NCBI GenBank assembly: GCA_947476485.1
Contig: CANJQU010000028.1
Span: 1-41,945, forward strand
Origin: Chitinophagaceae bacterium
Lineage (GTDB): Bacteria > Bacteroidota > Bacteroidia > Chitinophagales > Chitinophagaceae
DNA: 41,945 bases
Reading direction: 5' to 3'
Part shown: positions 41,205 to 41,945 of the stretch, in pieces
How the letters are laid out: each line of letters starts with the position of its first letter
How positions within the stretch are numbered: the first letter of the stretch is position 1
The notes under the pieces: generated by a model
What the model saw: the letters and a program-made list of their open reading frames with translations, nothing else
Told to the model about the DNA's origin: nothing
The model's database searches: none
Position numbers and translations under genes: made by a program

Positions 41205-41760
41205 GATCATACTCGCATCACAGTCGCCCCGGCGCAAGCAGCTCATGGAAATGGCGGAGTTGAAATTTGAAATACTGGTAGCCGATGTGGATGAAACAAA
41301 TCCGCCGGGTATGCCGGCATCGCAGGTGCCGGAACATCTTGCACGTAAGAAGGCAGATGCGGTATCGCTGTGGGTAAATGACGCTATCGTAATTGCCGCA
41401 GATACACTTGTGCTGCTTGATGAACATATACTCGGGAAACCAAAAGATGCGGCGCATGCCATAGACATACTGAAACAGCTCTCCGGCAGGATGCACACGG
41501 TAGTTACGGGTGTTTGCATGCGCAAAGAAAACAAAGAAGTATGCTTTTCCACAACCACCGAAGTTTACTTTCGCACACTCACGGATGCACAGATCGAGCA
41601 CTATGTTTCGCACTACAAGCCATTCGACAAAGCAGGGGCATATGCGATACAGGAATGGATAGGTGTGACGGGCATTGAAAAAATAAACGGAGACTATTAC
41701 AATGTAATGGGCCTCCCTATTGGTGAGGTATGTATCAGGCTGAAAGAGTTTACAGCCTAG
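41194..41760 (+). CDS. Maf-family nucleoside triphosphate pyrophosphatase
   Basis: The 188-residue cytosolic protein begins with GTG inside the end of the UbiA gene. Maf motifs are S9-Q-S-P-R13-R14 (ASQSPRRKQL), Glu/Asp-rich VADVDETNP, Asp70-Thr71 (IAADTLV), GKPKD at 81-85, SGRMHTVVTGV, and the late KAGAYAIQEW and GDYYNVMGLP. Maf enzymes remove pyrophosphate from dTTP, UTP or modified pyrimidine NTPs, keeping them out of nucleic acids. The UbiA-Maf order is common in Bacteroidota. Its stop (41758-41760) overlaps the stop of the convergent oxidoreductase gene by two bases. Confidence 0.93.
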   Translation: MGHKIILASQSPRRKQLMEMAELKFEILVADVDETNPPGMPASQVPEHLARKKADAVSLWVNDAIVIAADTLVLLDEHILGKPKDAAHAIDILKQLSGRMHTVVTGVCMRKENKEVCFSTTTEVYFRTLTDAQIEHYVSHYKPFDKAGAYAIQEWIGVTGIEKINGDYYNVMGLPIGEVCIRLKEFTA

Positions 41761-41945
41761 GCAATATGCAGGTCTACCAATGCCCTTGCGGTCTCACTGC
41801 CAAGCGCGACCCCCATGCCACCCATACGGAATGCACCGAATACGCGTGGTGAAAATGCCTTTACTATAGGATATTTATTCACACCGAACGCCATAATGCC
41901 TGCCCATCGCTGCGCCACCTGGAACTGCATGCCAGGGAGTATGAT
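41757..41945 (-). CDS. C-terminal end of an FAD-dependent (DAO-type) oxidoreductase, truncated by the window edge
   Basis: Reading leftward from 41945, the frame gives IILPGMQFQVAQRWAGIMAFG, then PRVFGAFRMGGMGVALGSETARALVDLHIA and a stop at 41759-41757. The RWAGIMAFG...GGMGVALGS pattern is the C-terminal FAD-contact end of D-amino-acid-oxidase/glycine-oxidase-type flavoproteins. The first ~300 residues lie outside the window, so substrate is unknown. Its stop codon shares the CTAG at 41757-41760 with the Maf stop. Confidence 0.8.
   Translation of the reverse strand: MILPGMQFQVAQRWAGIMAFGVNKYPIVKAFSPRVFGAFRMGGMGVALGSETARALVDLHIA

Overview
The window looks like a chromosomal segment of a Bacteroidota bacterium, probably of the Chitinophagaceae or a close relative. 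It has two surface proteins ending in type IX secretion (T9SS) sorting domains and T9SS machinery genes (porT, porQ and a PorE-like OmpA protein). It also has Bacteroidota-specific families (DUF4294, DUF5777, a TPR histidine kinase, DUF4838), start codons without clear Shine-Dalgarno sequences, and several -7 boxes of the Bacteroidota type (TAnnTTTG). The taxon below phylum is inference.

Layout. 1-3.8 kb is accessory: an AT-rich truncated gene, a GC-rich phage-tail-fibre-like gene (1527-2861), a shortened copy of its N-terminus (728-973), and long intergenic stretches full of small palindromic repeats. 3.8-6.6 kb holds a DUF4294 protein, a small unknown protein, a bidirectional terminator and a convergent Ig-like T9SS cargo. 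6.9-19 kb is the most interesting block. A TPR histidine kinase is followed by a tightly packed set: stand-alone REC protein, membrane-anchored HEAT-repeat protein, two paralogous processive-type GT2 glycosyltransferases, a 968-residue TPR plus YaiO-type outer-membrane barrel, and a DUF4838 lipoprotein. I read it as a synthase-dependent exopolysaccharide synthesis and export system. It is analogous in logic to PgaABCD and to the E. coli YaiO/YaiP pair, but its regulatory and hydrolase parts differ. 19-22 kb carries a PaaI-type thioesterase, an OB-fold protein, and a cytochrome-like lipoprotein / YceI / DUF5777 barrel trio. 21.9-23.4 kb is a 1.5-kb repeat-rich gap with a MITE-like element.

23.4-29.7 kb encodes a 2087-residue secreted protein with about 18 BIG2-like and six Ig-like repeats and a T9SS sorting domain, followed by an EGF-domain lipoprotein. 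30.8-41.9 kb is mostly housekeeping and envelope genes: porT, a thiolase, a DUF2130 coiled-coil protein, an orphan nucleotidyltransferase, the PorE-like protein, a frameshifted DUF1330 gene, an outer-membrane barrel, fabI, porQ, a UbiA prenyltransferase, a Maf pyrophosphatase, and the end of an FAD oxidoreductase.

How the genes fit together. The T9SS components would support export of the two T9SS cargos in the window. The kinase/REC/HEAT proteins are placed to control the polysaccharide synthase block. At least four dispersed repeat families sit in the intergenic gaps; two show paired stems or terminal inverted repeats, which suggests RNA/DNA structure or mobility. No rRNA, tRNA, CRISPR array or complete insertion sequence was recognised.
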